A DNA stretch of 6,872 nt from the NCBI GenBank assembly GCA_023412495.1, contig JAEYNP010000136.1:1-6872 (forward strand). The letters are read 5' to 3'. The position numbers and the translations under genes are program-made. This stretch comes from Pseudomonadota bacterium (GTDB taxonomy: Bacteria; Desulfobacterota; Desulfobulbia; Desulfobulbales; Desulfocapsaceae). Under the pieces are notes generated by a model, which was not told where the DNA came from, did no database searches, and worked only from the letters and a program-made list of their open reading frames with translations. Position 1 is the stretch's first letter; each line of letters begins with the position of its first letter. Below are positions 6,070 to 6,872 of the stretch, piece after piece.

Positions 6070-6872
6070 GATAGAATATAATAATTTTGAATCTATAAGA
6101 ATTGGATTAGCTTCACCTGAAAAGATTAGACAATGGTCAAGAGGTGAAGTTAAAAAACCAGAAACTATAAACTACAGAACTCTAAAACCAGAAAAAGATG
6201 GTTTGTTTTGCGAAAAAATATTTGGACCACAAAAAGACTGGGAATGTCATTGTGGTAAATATAAAAGAGTAAGATATAAGGGTGTAGTTTGTGACAGATG
6301 TGGTGTTGAAGTTACAAAAGCTAAAGTAAGAAGAGAGAGAATGGGTCACATAGAATTAGCAGCTCCAGTATCTCATATTTGGTATTTTAAAGGTATACCA
6401 AGTAGACTTGGATTAATGCTTGACATGTCTCCAAGATCTCTTGAAAAGGTACTTTATTTTGCACAATATGTTGTTACTGATCCAGGTAATACTACTTTAT
6501 CAGAAAAACAACTTCTTACAGAAATGGAGTACAGAGAATATAAAGAACATTATAAAAATGCTTTCAAAGCTGAAATGGGAGCAGAAGCTATAAAATCTCT
6601 TTTAATGAAAATTGATTTAGAAAAAGAGACTCTTGAATTAAGAAAAGAATTAAAAGACAGCAAAGGTCAAAAGAAAATCAGAATTACTAGAAGACTTGAG
6701 GTTGTAGAAGCTTTTAGAACTTCTGGCAATAGACCTGAATGGATGGTACTTGATGTACTTCCAGTTATACCTCCCGATTTAAGACCTATGGTTCAGCTTG
6801 ATGGTGGTAGATTTGCAACTTCTGATTTAAATGATCTATATAGAAGAGTTATTAATAGAAATAATAGATTAA
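6068..6872 (+). CDS. rpoC: DNA-directed RNA polymerase subunit beta' (N-terminal part)
   Basis: The reading frame is open from TTG 6068 to the window end, giving 268 complete residues of about 1160-1200 expected. Beta' carries the catalytic Mg site further downstream and forms the clamp. The N-terminal zinc-binding module is present with C60, C62, C75 and C78 (ECHCGKY...VCDRCGVEV). [16 protein letters not shown] and [17 protein letters not shown] are classic beta' starts. [20 protein letters not shown] leads into [14 protein letters not shown], the start of the clamp helices that bind sigma region 2. TTG is chosen because AAGGGAG (6053-6059) is eight bases upstream and because B. subtilis rpoC also starts with TTG just before (L)NNFE. 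An in-frame ATG at 6050 would add MKGADS but has no ribosome site. No promoter was found in the gap, so it is likely read from the rpoB promoter. Confidence 0.97.
   Translation, partial: MIEYNNFESIRIGLASPEKIRQWSRGEVKKPETINYRTLKPEKDGLFCEKIFGPQKDWECHCGKYKRVRYKGVVCDRCGVEVTKAKVRRERMGHIELAAPVSHIWYFKGIPSRLGLMLDMSPRSLEKVLYFAQYVVTDPGNTTLSEKQLLTEMEYREYKEHYKNAFKAEMGAEAIKSLLMKIDLEKETLELRKELKDSKGQKKIRITRRLEVVEAFRTSGNRPEWMVLDVLPVIPPDLRPMVQLDGGRFATSDLNDLYRRVINRNNRL

Noticed and set aside
2249..6872. Mollicute origin suggested by low GC and Asn at the 526-equivalent position
   Set aside because: Trp codons are TGG with no in-frame TGA, and beta/beta' and the L10 leader are of clostridial type.

Overview
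This is a low-GC chromosomal window (roughly one third G+C by eye) carrying the conserved ribosomal-protein / RNA-polymerase cluster rplK-rplA-rplJ-rplL-rpoB-rpoC, all on the + strand. The proteins read as Firmicutes, class Clostridia. The RpoB N-terminus and the region around the rifampicin pocket resemble, from memory, Clostridioides difficile and other Peptostreptococcaceae. The TTG start of rpoC and the L10-type leader are also typical of low-GC Gram-positives. Tryptophan is encoded by TGG with no in-frame TGA, so the code looks standard. The family-level call is an inference.

Layout: the last 16 codons of rplK (L11) are followed by a short gap holding a compact RNA fold that copies the L1-binding site of 23S rRNA, set directly against the rplA Shine-Dalgarno. 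After rplA (L1) comes a 230-base gap with a leader of the L10 type. It has upstream helices, a candidate antiterminator and an intrinsic terminator-attenuator just before rplJ (L10). rplL (L7/L12) follows and ends in a strong intrinsic terminator. rpoB has its own promoter (TTGACA, extended -10) and a short structured 5' UTR. A 41-base inverted repeat without a U-tract separates rpoB from rpoC, and the rpoC start site is itself in a small hairpin. rpoC is cut by the window end after 268 codons. The B. subtilis methyltransferase gene ybxB, which lies between rplL and rpoB there, is absent here.

How the parts work together: L11, L1, L10 and L7/L12 build the GTPase-associated stalk and the L1 stalk of the 50S subunit, while beta and beta' form the catalytic core of RNA polymerase. 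The sequence suggests three largely separate controls: L1 feedback on rplA translation, L10(L12)-type attenuation of rplJ-rplL, and an independent promoter for rpoBC.

I see no mobile element, CRISPR array, tRNA or unknown gene, and no evidence of a new multi-gene system. The points most worth a second look are the Asn at the rifampicin-pocket position equivalent to E. coli His526, the rpoB-rpoC intergenic hairpin, the occluded rpoC start site, and the two autoregulatory RNA folds.
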